The position numbers were made by a program, and so were the translations under genes. Below, piece after piece: positions 43,501 to 53,246 of a stretch of 64,000 nt of DNA; the stretch's first letter is position 1, and every line of letters starts with the position of its first letter. Below the pieces are notes generated by a model, which saw nothing but the letters and a program-made list of their open reading frames with translations, searched no databases and was not told the origin of the DNA. The stretch lies in the NCBI GenBank assembly GCA_030681795.1, contig JAUXRG010000067.1, forward strand, positions 1 to 64,000, read 5' to 3'. The stretch comes from Rubrivivax sp. (GTDB taxonomy: Bacteria > Pseudomonadota > Gammaproteobacteria > Burkholderiales > Burkholderiaceae_C).

Positions 43501-44232
43501 ATGGACACGAAAGACAGCATCCTCATCGTCGATGACGACCCCGAGATCCGCCAGTTGCTGGTGGACTACCTGGCCCGCAACGGCTTTGACGCGGTGCCTG
43601 CCGCCAGCGGCCGCCAGATGTGGCAGGTGCTGGACAAGCACGCCATCGACCTGGTGGTGCTGGACCTGATGCTGCCCGACACCGACGGCCTGGTGCTGTG
43701 CCGCGACCTGCGCGCCAAGTCGAATCTGCCGGTGCTGATGCTCACGGCACGCGGCGAAGAGACCGACCGCATCCTGGGCATCGAGATGGGCGCCGACGAC
43801 TACCTCGTCAAGCCTTTCAGCCCGCGCGAGCTGCTGGCGCGCATCAAGGGCATCCTGCGGCGCACGCGCTCGCTGCCGCCCAACCTCAAGCCCGACACCC
43901 AACGCTGCCTGGCCTTCGCCGGGTGGAAGCTCGACACCGCCACGCGCGTGCTGACCGGACCCGACGGCGTGGCGACGCCGCTGTCGGGGGCCGAATACCG
44001 GCTGCTGCGCATCCTGCTCGACCACCCGAACCGCGTGCTCAACCGGGATCAACTGGTCGAGCTGATCCACGGCCGCGAGGCCGAGCCCTACGACCGCGCC
44101 ATCGATGTGCAGGTGAGTCGCTTGCGTCAGCGCCTGCAGGACGCGGGGCGCGAGTCGGGGTTGATCAAGACGGTGCGCGGCGAAGGCTACGTGCTGGCCG
44201 CGGCGGTGCAGGGGATGCCGTCATGCGATTGA
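43501..44232 (+). CDS. OmpR-family response regulator
   Basis: DNA-binding response regulator of 243 residues. Receiver: ILIVDDDPEIRQLL, phospho-acceptor Asp in VVLDLMLPDTDG, Thr in LMLTARGEETD, Lys in YLVKPFSPREL. A short linker leads to a winged-helix domain (about 140-235) with LSGAEYRLLRILLDHPNRVLNRDQL and the recognition helix YDRAIDVQVSRLRQRL, ending with TVRGEGYVL. It overlaps the kinase gene by 10 bp. The phrase GREAEPYDRAIDV is like OmpR/RstA-type regulators, but the target genes cannot be named. The divergent envelope locus is the obvious candidate. Confidence 0.94.
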   Translation: MDTKDSILIVDDDPEIRQLLVDYLARNGFDAVPAASGRQMWQVLDKHAIDLVVLDLMLPDTDGLVLCRDLRAKSNLPVLMLTARGEETDRILGIEMGADDYLVKPFSPRELLARIKGILRRTRSLPPNLKPDTQRCLAFAGWKLDTATRVLTGPDGVATPLSGAEYRLLRILLDHPNRVLNRDQLVELIHGREAEPYDRAIDVQVSRLRQRLQDAGRESGLIKTVRGEGYVLAAAVQGMPSCD

Positions 44233-45278
44233 AGTGGGCCAAGCTGCTGCCACGCTCGCTGTCCGGGCGCATGACGCTGATCCTGGTGCTCGGCCTGCTG
44301 GCGGCGCAGGTAGCGAGCCTGCTGCTCCACCTGCAGGACCGCGCGGCCATGATGGCCGCCGGGCACCTGCCGCCGGGCATGCCGGCGCTCGACGCGCTGC
44401 CGCTGCGCTTCATCTGGCATGTGTCCTTGACGCTGGTCGCGGTCATCGTGGTGTCGCTGGTGGCCGTGCGCTGGGTGACCAAGCCGCTACAGCAGATGGC
44501 GTCGGCGGCGACGGCCTTTGCCCACGATCTGGATGCCGCGCCCTTGAAAGAGGCCGGACCGACCGAGGTGCGCCGCGCGGCCGAGGCCTTCAACTTCATG
44601 CAGACGCGGCTGCGGCGCTTGGTGGTCGAGCGCGGTCGCGCGCTGGCCGCCGTCTCGCACGACCTGCGCACGCCGCTCACGCGCATGCGCCTGCGTGCCG
44701 AGCTGGTCGACGACCCCGTGCTGCAGGACAAACTGAACGCCGACATCGACGCCATGCAGGGCATGGTCAACAGCGTGCTGGCCTACCTGCGCGGGCTGGA
44801 GGATGCTGAACGCATACAGCCGATCAACATGGAGGCGCTGCTGTCGAGCGTCGTCGAAGACGAGCAGGCCCTCGGGCGGCAGGTCAGGCTCACGGAGTCA
44901 GCGCCGGGGCAGGCTGCACCTGTGCCCTACGCCGGCAAGCTGTCGGTCCTGAGTCGCGCCATCACCAACCTGATCGATAACGCGGTGGCACATGGGCAGA
45001 CTGTCTCGGTGCACTTCGAGGATGCGGCGCACGAACTGCGCGTGGTGATAGACGACGACGGCCCCGGCATCCCGGAGGCGGACCTGACCCGGGTCACCGA
45101 GCCCTTCGTCCGTCTGGACGCATCGCGCAATCTGGACACCGGCGGCGTGGGCCTGGGCCTGGCCATCGTGCGCGACGCTGCGGCTTACCACGCCGGGCAT
45201 CTGACCTTGGAGAACCGCCAGGGCGGCGGATTGCGAGCGATCCTGGTGCTCCCGAGGAATCGATCCATCACGGCCTGA
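44223..45278 (+). CDS. Membrane sensor histidine kinase
   Basis: Classic two-TM sensor kinase of 351 residues, partner of the overlapping OmpR-type regulator. TM1 is at about 18-38. A short periplasmic loop (about 40-60, Met/Pro-rich MMAAGHLPPGMPALDALPL) follows, then TM2 (about 62-82), HAMP, HisKA with AVSHDLRTPLTRMR (His near 143), N-box NLIDNAVAHG, DDDGPGIP and GGVGLGLAIV. The very short periplasmic loop suggests sensing within the membrane or through an accessory protein. The ATG at 44223 is fixed by overlap with the regulator. The EnvZ/RstB-like phrase SHDLRTPLTR is common to the group. Confidence 0.94.
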   Translation: MRLKWAKLLPRSLSGRMTLILVLGLLAAQVASLLLHLQDRAAMMAAGHLPPGMPALDALPLRFIWHVSLTLVAVIVVSLVAVRWVTKPLQQMASAATAFAHDLDAAPLKEAGPTEVRRAAEAFNFMQTRLRRLVVERGRALAAVSHDLRTPLTRMRLRAELVDDPVLQDKLNADIDAMQGMVNSVLAYLRGLEDAERIQPINMEALLSSVVEDEQALGRQVRLTESAPGQAAPVPYAGKLSVLSRAITNLIDNAVAHGQTVSVHFEDAAHELRVVIDDDGPGIPEADLTRVTEPFVRLDASRNLDTGGVGLGLAIVRDAAAYHAGHLTLENRQGGGLRAILVLPRNRSITA

Positions 45279-45356
45279 CTTCGATCGAGCACCGACGAAA
45301 TCGGGCTGGCCATCGCGTGGCCCGTGCGCGGCACTCCAGCGGCGACAATCCGCCCC

Positions 45357-47450
45357 ATGTACGCATTGTTCGACGACGCCGGCAAATTCCACGCCGGCCG
45401 TGTGATGTCCGAGGCCGAGGCCTCGGTGCAGGTGGAGCTCGATTCGGGCAAGCGCGTCAAGGTCAAGTCGGCCAACGTGATGTTGCGCTTCGACAAGCCC
45501 GCCCCCGCGGAGCTGATGGCGCAGGCGCAGGCGCTGGCTGAAGGGATCGACCTCGACCTGGCCTGGGAATTCGCCCCGCACGGCGATTTCGGTTTTGCCG
45601 AACTGGCGCGCGAGTATTTCGAAGCCCCTTTCGGGCCCGAGAAACAGGCCGCGGCGCTGCTGTGCCTGTTCGACGCACCGCACTACTTCCGCCGCCTGGG
45701 CAAGGGCGTGTTTCGCAAGGCGCCGGAAGAGATCGTCAAGGCGGCGCTGCTGGGCATCGCGCGCAAGAAGCAAGTGGCCGAGCAGATCGAGGCCTGGGCC
45801 GAAGAACTCGCACGGGGTCGTTGTCCGGCGCCCGTGCGCGAGCAGCTCTACCGCATCCTCTTCCGGCCCGACAAGAACGCGCCGGAATACAAGGCCGTGG
45901 TCGAAGCCACGAAGCGCGCGCAGCGCGCCCCGCTGGACCTGCTGACCGCGGCCGGCGCGATCGAGAGCCCCTACCAGTTCCACTGGCAGCGCTTCCTCTT
46001 CGAGCAGTTCCCGAAGGGCTACAAGTTCGGCCCGGCCGCCCCCGCACTCGCCGCGCCGCCCATCCTGGAAGCCTTGCCCACGGCGGCGGTGCAGGCGTTC
46101 TCCATCGACGACTCGGCCACCACCGAGATCGACGACGCGCTCTCGGTGCAGGGCCTGGGCACGGGCACCGTGGTCCTGGGCATCCACATCGCGGCGCCGG
46201 GGCTGGCCATCGCGCCCGACTCGGCGCTGGACAAGGTGGCGCGCGAGCGGCTTTCCACGGTGTATATGCCGGGCTGGAAGATCACCATGCTGCCCGACGA
46301 AGTGGTGAGCGCCTACACGCTGGCCGAAGGCCGCGACTGCCCGGCGGTGAGCCTGTACGTGACGCTGGACGAGGCCTCGCTGGAGTTGCGCGGCAGCGAG
46401 ACGCGCCTGGAACGCGTGCCCATCGCTGCCAACCTGCGCCATGACCAGCTCGACGGCGTCGTCACCGAAGCCGCGCTGACGGGCGCGGCACCGGCCGACT
46501 TCCCCTTCGCCAGCGAACTGGCCTTCGCCTGGCGCCTGGCGCGCGAGCTCAAGCTGCGGCGCGAGGCCGTGCGCGGCAAGCCCGAGACCTTCAACCGGCC
46601 GGACTACAACTTCCGCCTCGAGGGCCACCCGGTGGCGCCCACGGGCGACCCGGCGGCCAAGCTCGCGGGCGAGCCCACCGGCGTGGAGCGCGTGCAGATC
46701 AGCACCCGCCAGCGCGGCGCGCCGCTGGACCTCATCGTCGCCGAGGCCATGATCCTGGCCAACAGCACCTGGGGCGGCTGGCTGGCCGAGCTCGGCGTGC
46801 CCGGCATCTACCGCAGCCAGGCGAGCCTGGCGCCGGGCATCAAGGTGCGCATGGGCACCAAGCCCGCGCCGCACGCCGGCATGGGCGTGCCGCAGTACGC
46901 GTGGTCCACCTCGCCGCTGCGGCGCTATGTGGACCTGGCCAACCAGTGGCAGATCATCGCCTGCGCCCGCCACGGCCGCACCGCCGCACTGGCCGCGCCC
47001 TTCCGGCCCAAGGACGCCGCGCTGTTCTCGGTGATCTCGGGTTTCGATGCCGCGTACAGCGCTTACAACGCCTTCCAGCAAGGCATCGAGCGTTTCTGGG
47101 CACTGCGCTACGTGGAACAGAACGCCCTGGTCGAGCTCGACGCCGCGGTCATGAAGGACGGCCTGGTGCGCGCCGAGGCCTTGCCGCTGGTCTTTCGCCT
47201 GCCCGGCACCGAGAGCCTGCCGCGCGGCAGCCGCGTGCGCGCCCGCGTCACCGGCATCGACCTGCTCACCTTGGACCTGCACGCCACGCTGGCGGCGCGG
47301 CTGGACGTGCCGGCCGTGGCCGTGGAAGACGACAGCGGCGAAGAAGACACCGAGCCCGCCGGCGTGCTGGAGCTCGCCATCGAGCTCGATGACGCAGCCG
47401 CCCCCGCCCCACCCTCGGCCGACGCGGCCGAGGACACCGCCGCCGCCTGA
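45357..47450 (+). CDS. RNase II/R family exoribonuclease (RNB domain)
   Basis: Predicted 3'-5' exoribonuclease, 697 residues. The RNB domain starts near 245; catalytic acidic residues lie in FSIDDSATTEIDDALSV (about 248-264). Further family blocks are YMPGWKITMLPDEVV, VAEAMILANSTWGGWL and SPLRRYVDLANQWQ. The N-terminal region (1-240) is not a standard cold-shock pair; it begins MYALFDDAGKFHAGRV and resembles the betaproteobacterial RNB proteins rather than E. coli Rnb. A Glu/Asp/Ala-rich tail ends the protein. It starts a plus-strand run of overlapping or closely spaced genes (tonB 9 bp downstream). RNase II-like activity is likely; which RNAs it processes is unknown. Confidence 0.88.
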   Translation: MYALFDDAGKFHAGRVMSEAEASVQVELDSGKRVKVKSANVMLRFDKPAPAELMAQAQALAEGIDLDLAWEFAPHGDFGFAELAREYFEAPFGPEKQAAALLCLFDAPHYFRRLGKGVFRKAPEEIVKAALLGIARKKQVAEQIEAWAEELARGRCPAPVREQLYRILFRPDKNAPEYKAVVEATKRAQRAPLDLLTAAGAIESPYQFHWQRFLFEQFPKGYKFGPAAPALAAPPILEALPTAAVQAFSIDDSATTEIDDALSVQGLGTGTVVLGIHIAAPGLAIAPDSALDKVARERLSTVYMPGWKITMLPDEVVSAYTLAEGRDCPAVSLYVTLDEASLELRGSETRLERVPIAANLRHDQLDGVVTEAALTGAAPADFPFASELAFAWRLARELKLRREAVRGKPETFNRPDYNFRLEGHPVAPTGDPAAKLAGEPTGVERVQISTRQRGAPLDLIVAEAMILANSTWGGWLAELGVPGIYRSQASLAPGIKVRMGTKPAPHAGMGVPQYAWSTSPLRRYVDLANQWQIIACARHGRTAALAAPFRPKDAALFSVISGFDAAYSAYNAFQQGIERFWALRYVEQNALVELDAAVMKDGLVRAEALPLVFRLPGTESLPRGSRVRARVTGIDLLTLDLHATLAARLDVPAVAVEDDSGEEDTEPAGVLELAIELDDAAAPAPPSADAAEDTAAA

Positions 47451-47459
47451 GCCCGGCCG

Positions 47460-48314
47460 ATGAACTGGCGCGACCTGTCCACGCTGCAATGGGCGCTGGT
47501 GGCCTCGGCCACGCTCCATGGCGGGCTGCTGACCGTGCGTTTTGTCGACCCCGAAGCGCTGAACCGCGTCTTTCGCGACATGCCGCTGGAGGTGATCCTC
47601 GTCAACGCCCGTTCCAACGAGGCGCCCGTGCAGGCCCAGGCCATTGCGCAGGCCCATCTGGCCGGCGGCGGCGAGGCCGCGAAGGGCCGCGCCACTTCGC
47701 CGCTGCCCATGGCGCCGACCATGCAGATCGGCGACGCGGCTGAGGACGCCCACCGCCGCATCGACCAGTTGCAGCAGGAACAGCAGCAGCTGCTGGCGCA
47801 GATCCGGCGCGAGGTCGCGGCCCTGCCACCGCCCGACCCGCGGCGCGAGGGCGGTACGCCACGCGAGAGCGACGCGCAAGACCGCCGCCGGCAGCTCCTG
47901 CGCCTGCTCGCCGAAATCGAGAAACGCGTCAACGACGAGAACGCGCGCCCCAAGAAGCGCTATATCAGCCCGGCCACGCGGGAAGAGGTGTACGCGCTGT
48001 ACTACGACGCCCTGCGCCGCCGCGTGGAAGAGCGGGGCACGCGCGACTTCCCCGAATTCAACGGCAGGAAGCTCTATGGCGAGCTGACGATGAACGTCAC
48101 CGTCGACGCCGCCGGCCGCGTCGTGGAAGCCGAGATCATTCGCCCCTCCAAATCGCGCCGGCTGGACCAGCAGGCGGTGGCCATCGTGCGTGCCGCCGCA
48201 CCCTTCGGCGCCTTCAGCGCGGCCATGCTGGCGGGAGCCGAGCAGATCGTCGTCACCTCGCGCTTTCGCTTCACGCGCGAAGACGGCCTGGAAACTTCAT
48301 TGAGCGCTCGATGA
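47460..48314 (+). CDS. TonB-family energy transducer
   Basis: A 284-residue protein with an N-terminal membrane anchor (about 10-28), a long periplasmic part with a Gln/Arg-rich coiled coil (about 95-160) and a C-terminal TonB domain (about 195-284). That domain holds [32 protein letters not shown] followed by [14 protein letters not shown]. It would couple the proton motive force via ExbB/ExbD to an outer-membrane receptor. No exbBD or receptor is adjacent. The proline-rich spacer of classical TonB is absent and the coiled coil takes its place. It overlaps aroE by 4 bp. This 'TonB before aroE' order is seen in Burkholderiales, so it may be a housekeeping paralogue rather than an iron-uptake TonB. 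Confidence 0.88.
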   Translation: MNWRDLSTLQWALVASATLHGGLLTVRFVDPEALNRVFRDMPLEVILVNARSNEAPVQAQAIAQAHLAGGGEAAKGRATSPLPMAPTMQIGDAAEDAHRRIDQLQQEQQQLLAQIRREVAALPPPDPRREGGTPRESDAQDRRRQLLRLLAEIEKRVNDENARPKKRYISPATREEVYALYYDALRRRVEERGTRDFPEFNGRKLYGELTMNVTVDAAGRVVEAEIIRPSKSRRLDQQAVAIVRAAAPFGAFSAAMLAGAEQIVVTSRFRFTREDGLETSLSAR

Positions 48315-49150
48315 CCAATCGCTACGCCGTGCTGGGCAACCCGGTCGCGCACAGCCGCAGCCCTTTCATCCATGCCGAGTTCGCGCGGCAGACCGGCGAG
48401 AGCGTGGCCTACGCGCGCGTGCTGTGCCCGCTGGAGGGCTTCGCGGATTGCGCGCACGCGTTCGCGGCCGCCGGTGGGCGCGGCTGCAACGTGACCGTGC
48501 CGTTCAAGTTCGAGGCCCGGCAACTCGCCGCGCGCTGCAGCCCGCGCGCCGCGCTGGCCGGTGCGGCCAATCTGCTGCGTTTCGACCCCGAGGGCTGGTT
48601 CGCCGATAACACCGACGGCATCGGCCTGGTGCGCGACATCGAAGCAGGGGCCCGGGTGCCTCTGGTGGGCCGTCGCGTGCTGCTGGTGGGCGCCGGCGGC
48701 GCCGCGGCCGGCGTGCTCGGGCCGCTGCTGGCCGCGCGGCCCGCCGCGGTGGTGGTGGCCAATCGCACGGTGGCCAAGGCGCAGCAGCTCGTGGCCTCGC
48801 ATGCCGCGTGGGCCCGGGAGCATGGCGCCGAGCTCGCCGCGGCGGGGCTGGGCGCCCCCGGCGAGCGCTTCGATGTCGTGCTCAACGCCAGCGCCAGCAG
48901 CCTGCAAGGCGCGGCCTCGCCGGTGCCGGCCTCGGTGCTCGGGCCCGGCACGTTGGCCGTCGACCTGATGTACGGCCCGGCGGCCGAACCCTTCCTGGCC
49001 TGGGCGCGCGCCGCCGGCGCCGTGCCGCGCGACGGCCTGGGCATGTTGGTGGAACAGGCGGCCGAGGCCTTTTTCGTCTGGCGCGGCGTGCGCCCGCAGC
49101 CCGCACCGGTGCTGCGGGCGCTGCGCGCCCAGCTGGCCGCGGGCGCATGA
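48311..49150 (+). CDS. aroE: Shikimate 5-dehydrogenase
   Basis: Reduces 3-dehydroshikimate to shikimate with NADPH in chorismate synthesis, 279 residues. Substrate-binding motifs: [12 protein letters not shown] (Ser pair), [10 protein letters not shown] with catalytic Lys, and [10 protein letters not shown] with the Asn-Thr-Asp triad. The NADP-binding [10 protein letters not shown] follows, with [11 protein letters not shown] supplying the Asn-Arg-Thr clamp. The ATG at 48311 overlaps the tonB stop (ATGA), and the aroE stop overlaps mtgA in the same way. Assignment is secure. Confidence 0.97.
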   Translation: MTNRYAVLGNPVAHSRSPFIHAEFARQTGESVAYARVLCPLEGFADCAHAFAAAGGRGCNVTVPFKFEARQLAARCSPRAALAGAANLLRFDPEGWFADNTDGIGLVRDIEAGARVPLVGRRVLLVGAGGAAAGVLGPLLAARPAAVVVANRTVAKAQQLVASHAAWAREHGAELAAAGLGAPGERFDVVLNASASSLQGAASPVPASVLGPGTLAVDLMYGPAAEPFLAWARAAGAVPRDGLGMLVEQAAEAFFVWRGVRPQPAPVLRALRAQLAAGA

Positions 49151-49908
49151 AGGCCACCGCTGCCCTGCGCGGCCATGCGCTGCGCCTGCTGGCCCTGCTG
49201 CTGCTGTGCGCGGTGGCCCTGCAAGTCGTGTTTGCGCTGCGCATCGCGCTGATGGCGGCGGTTGACCCACAGTCCACCACCTTCCAGCGCAGCGAGGCCT
49301 GGCGGCTGCTGGTGGAGAAACACCAGCTCGACTGGAGCCAGCGCTGGGTGGACATGGCCCGCATCTCGCCGAACCTGCAGCGTGCCGTGATCGCCAGCGA
49401 GGACGCCAGCTTTGCCGAGCACGCGGGCGTGGATTGGGACGCCATCGAAGGCGCCTGGCAGAAGAACCTGCGCGCCGAGCAGCGGGCGGAAAAGCGCGCC
49501 GAGCGCCCGCGTGACACCGGGCGCGTCCCCATGGCCAAGGTGATCGGTGGCTCCACCATCACGCAGCAGCTGGCCAAGAACCTCTTCCTCTCCGGCGAAC
49601 GAACCGTGCTGCGCAAGGGCCAGGAGCTGGTGCTGACGCTGCTGCTCGAGACCACGCTATCCAAGCGCCGCATCCTGGAGATTTACCTGAACAACGTGGA
49701 GTGGGGCGAAGGCCTCTTCGGTGCGCAGGCCGCGGCACGCCACTATTTCCAGGCCGACGCGGCCAGGCTGGGCGCCGAGCAGGCCGCCCGGCTGGCGGTG
49801 ATGCTGCCGGCGCCCAAGCGTTTCGAGAAGCGACCGTCCTCGCCCTACGTGGTGGGCCGGGCCGCGACCATCGTCGCGCGCATGGGATCGGTGGAGTTGC
49901 CGAAATGA
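49147..49908 (+). CDS. mtgA: Monofunctional biosynthetic peptidoglycan transglycosylase
   Basis: Family GT51 glycosyltransferase that polymerises lipid II, 253 residues and without a penicillin-binding domain. TM anchor at about 13-35. Catalytic Glu lies in [21 protein letters not shown], and the second block [16 protein letters not shown] is intact, followed by [23 protein letters not shown] basic Glu/Arg/Lys-rich loop (about 113-125) is inserted before the second block. The ATG overlaps the aroE stop, the end overlaps the next gene by 4 bp. Confidence 0.96.
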   Translation: MKATAALRGHALRLLALLLLCAVALQVVFALRIALMAAVDPQSTTFQRSEAWRLLVEKHQLDWSQRWVDMARISPNLQRAVIASEDASFAEHAGVDWDAIEGAWQKNLRAEQRAEKRAERPRDTGRVPMAKVIGGSTITQQLAKNLFLSGERTVLRKGQELVLTLLLETTLSKRRILEIYLNNVEWGEGLFGAQAAARHYFQADAARLGAEQAARLAVMLPAPKRFEKRPSSPYVVGRAATIVARMGSVELPK

Positions 49909-50504
49909 GCCGCAGCGAAGAGATCGCCGCCATCGCCGCGCGCCTGGTGGTCGAGGAGGGCATGGAATACGCCGCGGCCAAGCGCAAGGCGGTCAAGTCG
50001 ACGGGCGAGTCGGGGCGGCGCATCGAACTGCCGAGCAACGAAGAGGTGGAAGACGCGGTTCGCGAGCACATCACGCTCTTCTGCGCCGACACGCAACCCG
50101 GCGAGTTGCAGGCGCTGCGCGAGGTGGCGGCGCTGTGGATGCAGCGCCTGGCGGAGTTTCGGCCGCACCTGTCGGGCGCTGCCTGGCGCGGCACGGCCAC
50201 GCGCTGGTCGGCCGTGCACCTGGACTTGTACTGCGACGACCCCAAGGCCGTCGAGATCATGCTCATCAATGCCGGCGTGAACTACGACGCGGGCGCGCTG
50301 GCCCGCCCGGGCCGCGGCGGCGGCGAGCCGCTGAACGTGCTGACCCTGGCTTCACCCAGCCAGGCGCTGGGCGAGCCGGTGACGGTGCACCTGCTGCTGC
50401 ACGACCGCGACGACCAGCGCGGCGCGCTCAAGCCCGATACGCGCGGCCGCAGCTGGCGCGGCGATCTGGCGGCGCTGCAGCGTCTGATGGAGACCCCCGC
50501 ATGA
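49905..50504 (+). CDS. Conserved hypothetical protein
   Basis: A soluble protein of 199 residues that I do not recognise as a named family. The first 40 residues form a helical region with EEGMEYAAAKRKAVK. The middle has ADTQPGELQALREVAALWMQRLAEFRPHL. Then follow WRGTATRWSAVHLDLYCDDPKAVEIMLINAGVNY and a strand-rich end. The fold suggestion of the D-L-Y-C-D-D segment is nucleotidyltransferase-like, but there is no clear GS-x-D pair. It is locked between mtgA and the TlpA gene by 4-bp overlaps on both sides, which implies regular co-translation. No function is proposed. Confidence 0.75.
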   Translation: MSRSEEIAAIAARLVVEEGMEYAAAKRKAVKSTGESGRRIELPSNEEVEDAVREHITLFCADTQPGELQALREVAALWMQRLAEFRPHLSGAAWRGTATRWSAVHLDLYCDDPKAVEIMLINAGVNYDAGALARPGRGGGEPLNVLTLASPSQALGEPVTVHLLLHDRDDQRGALKPDTRGRSWRGDLAALQRLMETPA

Positions 50505-51034
50505 ACCGCCGTGAATTGAATCTTCTGCTGGTCGGCGCCGGCGCCGTGGCCGCGGGCGCCGGGTTGGGCTGGCAGCTCTGGCGCGGCTCGTCGGGCTTGC
50601 CAGCGGGCACCGAAGAGGGTCAAGCCAGCCTCTGGCAGGCCCGCTTCACGCAGCCCGACGGCGGGGTCCTGGAGATGGCCGCCTTGCGCGGCGTGCCGCT
50701 GGTGCTGAACTTCTGGGCCACCTGGTGCCCACCCTGCGTGCGCGAAATGCCGGAGCTCGATCGCTTCGCGCGGCAGTTCGCTGCCCAAGGTGTGCGGGTG
50801 GTCGGCCTGGCTGTCGACAGCCCCGCCGCCGTCCGCGAGTTCCTGGCGCGCTCGCCCGTGAGCTATACCATCGGCTTGGCCGGTTTCGCCGGCACCGACC
50901 TCAGCCGCAAGCTGGGCAACGAGAGCGGCGCCCTGCCCTTCACCGTGGTGCTCGACCGCGGCGGGCGCGTGGTGCAGCGCAGGTTGGGTGAAACCAGCTT
51001 CGAGCAGCTCTCGCGCTGGGTTGCGCCACTCTGA
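50501..51034 (+). CDS. TlpA-family thiol-disulfide oxidoreductase
   Basis: Membrane-tethered or exported thioredoxin-fold protein, 177 residues. The N-terminal hydrophobic segment (about 7-26) is probably an uncleaved anchor or signal peptide, so the domain sits in the periplasm. The active site WCPPC (Cys76, Cys79) follows NFWATW. The cis-proline loop is GALPFTVVLD. Likely substrates are apocytochromes c or other periplasmic thiols; no cytochrome maturation genes are near. The ATG overlaps the stop of the hypothetical gene (ATGA). It ends the rnb-to-tlpA gene run. Confidence 0.92.
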   Translation: MNRRELNLLLVGAGAVAAGAGLGWQLWRGSSGLPAGTEEGQASLWQARFTQPDGGVLEMAALRGVPLVLNFWATWCPPCVREMPELDRFARQFAAQGVRVVGLAVDSPAAVREFLARSPVSYTIGLAGFAGTDLSRKLGNESGALPFTVVLDRGGRVVQRRLGETSFEQLSRWVAPL

Positions 51035-51330
51035 CCGGGCATGTCCGCCTGAAATCGTAGCGGTCAGGCGTTTTCCTCTTGAATTGAGGCCAGATTCGTT
51101 TATCAGACTGCAAAACGCGTAAAGTCCACCTCCGCAAATCCGTTACTGCTTGCATTCGTTTGCATGACCGCCATGAACGGAGCGAAGCGGACTCCACCTG
51201 GTCTGCACCGGCCCAGCCGCTTCAATCAGGCTGAATTGATGCAGATCGAGGCAAAGTTCGTTCAGATCAACACCGATACCAGCGCTCAGGCCGAGGCCTG
51301 GAAGCATCACCCCTGGAGGGCACTGCCACC
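51035..51330. promoter_or_regulatory. Region upstream of accB, probable promoter
   Basis: A 296-bp gap, less GC-rich at 51070-51160. TTGAAT (51079-51084) and TATCAG (51101-51106) are 16 bp apart and form a weak sigma-70-like pair. The Shine-Dalgarno GGAGGG lies about 12 bp before the accB ATG. An open frame at 51164-51358 lacks any family motif. In many relatives aroQ occupies this place before accB; it is absent here and I see no remnant of it. Confidence 0.35.
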
Positions 51331-51789
51331 ATGGACCTACGAAAACTCAAGACGCTGATCGACCTCGTCTCCGAATCCAATATCTCCGAGCTGGAGATCA
51401 CCGAAGCCGAAGGCAAGGTTCGCATCGTGAAGGCCGGTGCGCCCGCCGTGGCTGCTCATGCGCCTTCGCCGGTGGTCTCGGCAGCCGTCGCGGAGTCGGC
51501 GCGCATGGCCGAAGCCACCGCGGCCGCCGCAGCCAGCGAGGCCGCCGGGCCCGTCTGCAGGATCATCAAATCCCCGATGGTGGGCACTTTCTATCGCGCT
51601 TCCGGCCCGTCGGCCAAGCCGTTCGTCGAACTCGGCGATGCCGTCAAGGAAGGCCAGCCGGTGTGCATCATCGAGGCCATGAAGATCATGAACGAGATCG
51701 AGGCCGACTGCGACGGCAAGGTGATCCGCATCCTGTGCGAGAACGGTCAGGCGGTCGAATTCGGGCAACCGCTGTTCAGCGTCGAGTAG
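51331..51789 (+). CDS. accB: Biotin carboxyl carrier protein of acetyl-CoA carboxylase
   Basis: Carrier subunit of acetyl-CoA carboxylase, which provides malonyl-CoA for fatty acid synthesis. It has 152 residues: an N-terminal helical segment ([20 protein letters not shown]), an Ala/Pro-rich flexible linker (about 38-75), and the biotinyl domain. The biotin acceptor is Lys118 in [12 protein letters not shown], and the SPMVGTFYR strand opens the domain. The linker is close to the usual length. The ATG at 51331 has a GGAGGG ribosome-binding site. accC follows after 10 bp. Confidence 0.97.
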   Translation: MDLRKLKTLIDLVSESNISELEITEAEGKVRIVKAGAPAVAAHAPSPVVSAAVAESARMAEATAAAAASEAAGPVCRIIKSPMVGTFYRASGPSAKPFVELGDAVKEGQPVCIIEAMKIMNEIEADCDGKVIRILCENGQAVEFGQPLFSVE

Positions 51790-51799
51790 GCGCCGCGCC

Positions 51800-53149
51800 G
51801 TGTTCAAGAAAATCCTCATCGCCAACCGAGGCGAAATCGCCCTTCGCATACAGCGCGCCTGTCGCGAGATGGGCATCAAGGCGGTCATCGTCTATTCCGA
51901 GGCCGACCGCGAGGCCAAATATGTCAAGCTGGCCGACGAGGCGGTGTGCATAGGCCCGCCGGCGTCCAACCTGAGCTACCTCAACATGCCGGCCATCATC
52001 GCCGCGGCCGAGGTCACCGACGCCGAGGCCATCCACCCCGGCTACGGTTTCCTCAGCGAGAACGCCGACTTCGCCGAGCGCGTCGAGCGAAGCGGCTTCA
52101 CCTTCATCGGGCCCACGCCGGAGTCCATCCGCACGATGGGCGACAAGGTCGCCGCCAAGCAGACCATGATCAAGTCGGGCGTGCCCTGCGTGCCCGGCTC
52201 GGAAGGCGCACTGCCGGACGATTCCAAGGAGATCATCCGCCAGGCCCGCGCCCTGGGCTACCCGGTCATCATCAAGGCCGCCGGCGGCGGCGGCGGGCGC
52301 GGCATGCGCGTGGTGCACACCGAAGCGGCATTGATCAACGCCGTGGCGACCACCCGCACCGAGGCCGGTGCGGCCTTCGGCAACCCGGCCGTGTATATGG
52401 AGAAATTTCTCGAGAACCCGAGGCATATCGAGATCCAGATCCTGGCCGACACCTTCAAGAACGCGGTCTGGCTGGGCGAGCGCGACTGCTCCATGCAGCG
52501 GCGTCACCAGAAGATCATCGAGGAAGCGCCTGCGCCGGGCATCCCGCGGCGGGTGATCGAAAGAATAGGCGAGCGTTGCGCCGCAGCCTGCAAGAAGATG
52601 GGCTACCGCGGCGCCGGCACCTTCGAGTTCCTGTACGAGAACGGCGAGTTCTTCTTCATCGAAATGAATACCCGCGTCCAGGTCGAGCACCCGGTGACGG
52701 AACTGGTGACGGGGATCGACATCGTGCAGATGCAGATCCGCGTGGCGGCCGGCGAAAAGCTGCCCTTCACGCAGCGCAACATCCAGATTCGCGGCCACGC
52801 GCTGGAGTGCCGCATCAACGCCGAAGACCCGTACAAATTCACCCCCTCGCCCGGGCGCATCACCTTGTGGCACGCGCCGGGCGGACCCGGCGTGCGGGTG
52901 GATTCGCACGCCTACACCAACTACTACGTGCCGCCCAACTACGATTCGATGATCGGCAAGATCATCGTCCACGGCGACACCCGGGAGCAGGCCCTGGCGC
53001 GCATGCGCACCGCCCTTTCGGAGACGGTGGTCGAAGGCATCCAGACCAACATCGCGCTGCACCGCGACTTGATGATCGACGCCCAGTTCGTCGCTGGCGG
53101 CACCAGCATCCATTACCTCGAAGGCTGGCTCGCCCAGCGCAGACGATGA
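51800..53149 (+). CDS. accC: Biotin carboxylase of acetyl-CoA carboxylase
   Basis: ATP-grasp enzyme that carboxylates the biotin on AccB, 449 residues. Start [17 protein letters not shown] is the family hallmark, read from a GTG at 51800. ATP-binding GGGGGRGMR is near 168, the carboxylase signature [14 protein letters not shown] is at about 288-302, and RINAEDP follows. The partner subunits AccA and AccD are not in the window. A family A repeat fills the gap to prmA. Assignment is secure. Confidence 0.98.
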   Translation: MFKKILIANRGEIALRIQRACREMGIKAVIVYSEADREAKYVKLADEAVCIGPPASNLSYLNMPAIIAAAEVTDAEAIHPGYGFLSENADFAERVERSGFTFIGPTPESIRTMGDKVAAKQTMIKSGVPCVPGSEGALPDDSKEIIRQARALGYPVIIKAAGGGGGRGMRVVHTEAALINAVATTRTEAGAAFGNPAVYMEKFLENPRHIEIQILADTFKNAVWLGERDCSMQRRHQKIIEEAPAPGIPRRVIERIGERCAAACKKMGYRGAGTFEFLYENGEFFFIEMNTRVQVEHPVTELVTGIDIVQMQIRVAAGEKLPFTQRNIQIRGHALECRINAEDPYKFTPSPGRITLWHAPGGPGVRVDSHAYTNYYVPPNYDSMIGKIIVHGDTREQALARMRTALSETVVEGIQTNIALHRDLMIDAQFVAGGTSIHYLEGWLAQRRR

Positions 53150-53230
53150 GCCCCCACGCTCCCTGTGGTCGCTGCCCCCCTAGGGGGCTCATGCTGCGGC
53201 CCGGCAAAGCCGGATCCGCGCATGGCCTTG
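53150..53230. repeat. Family A repeat between accC and prmA
   Basis: The copy begins one base after the accC stop codon: GCCCCCACGCTCCC, the GCCCCCCTAGGGGGCTC core, then GCTGCGGCCCGGCAAAGCCGG. It is the reverse complement of the chpA-pilJ copy with few differences over about 80 bp. It leaves only 16 bp before the prmA start. Confidence 0.88.
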
Positions 53231-53246
53231 ATCGCTGGGCCGTCTC

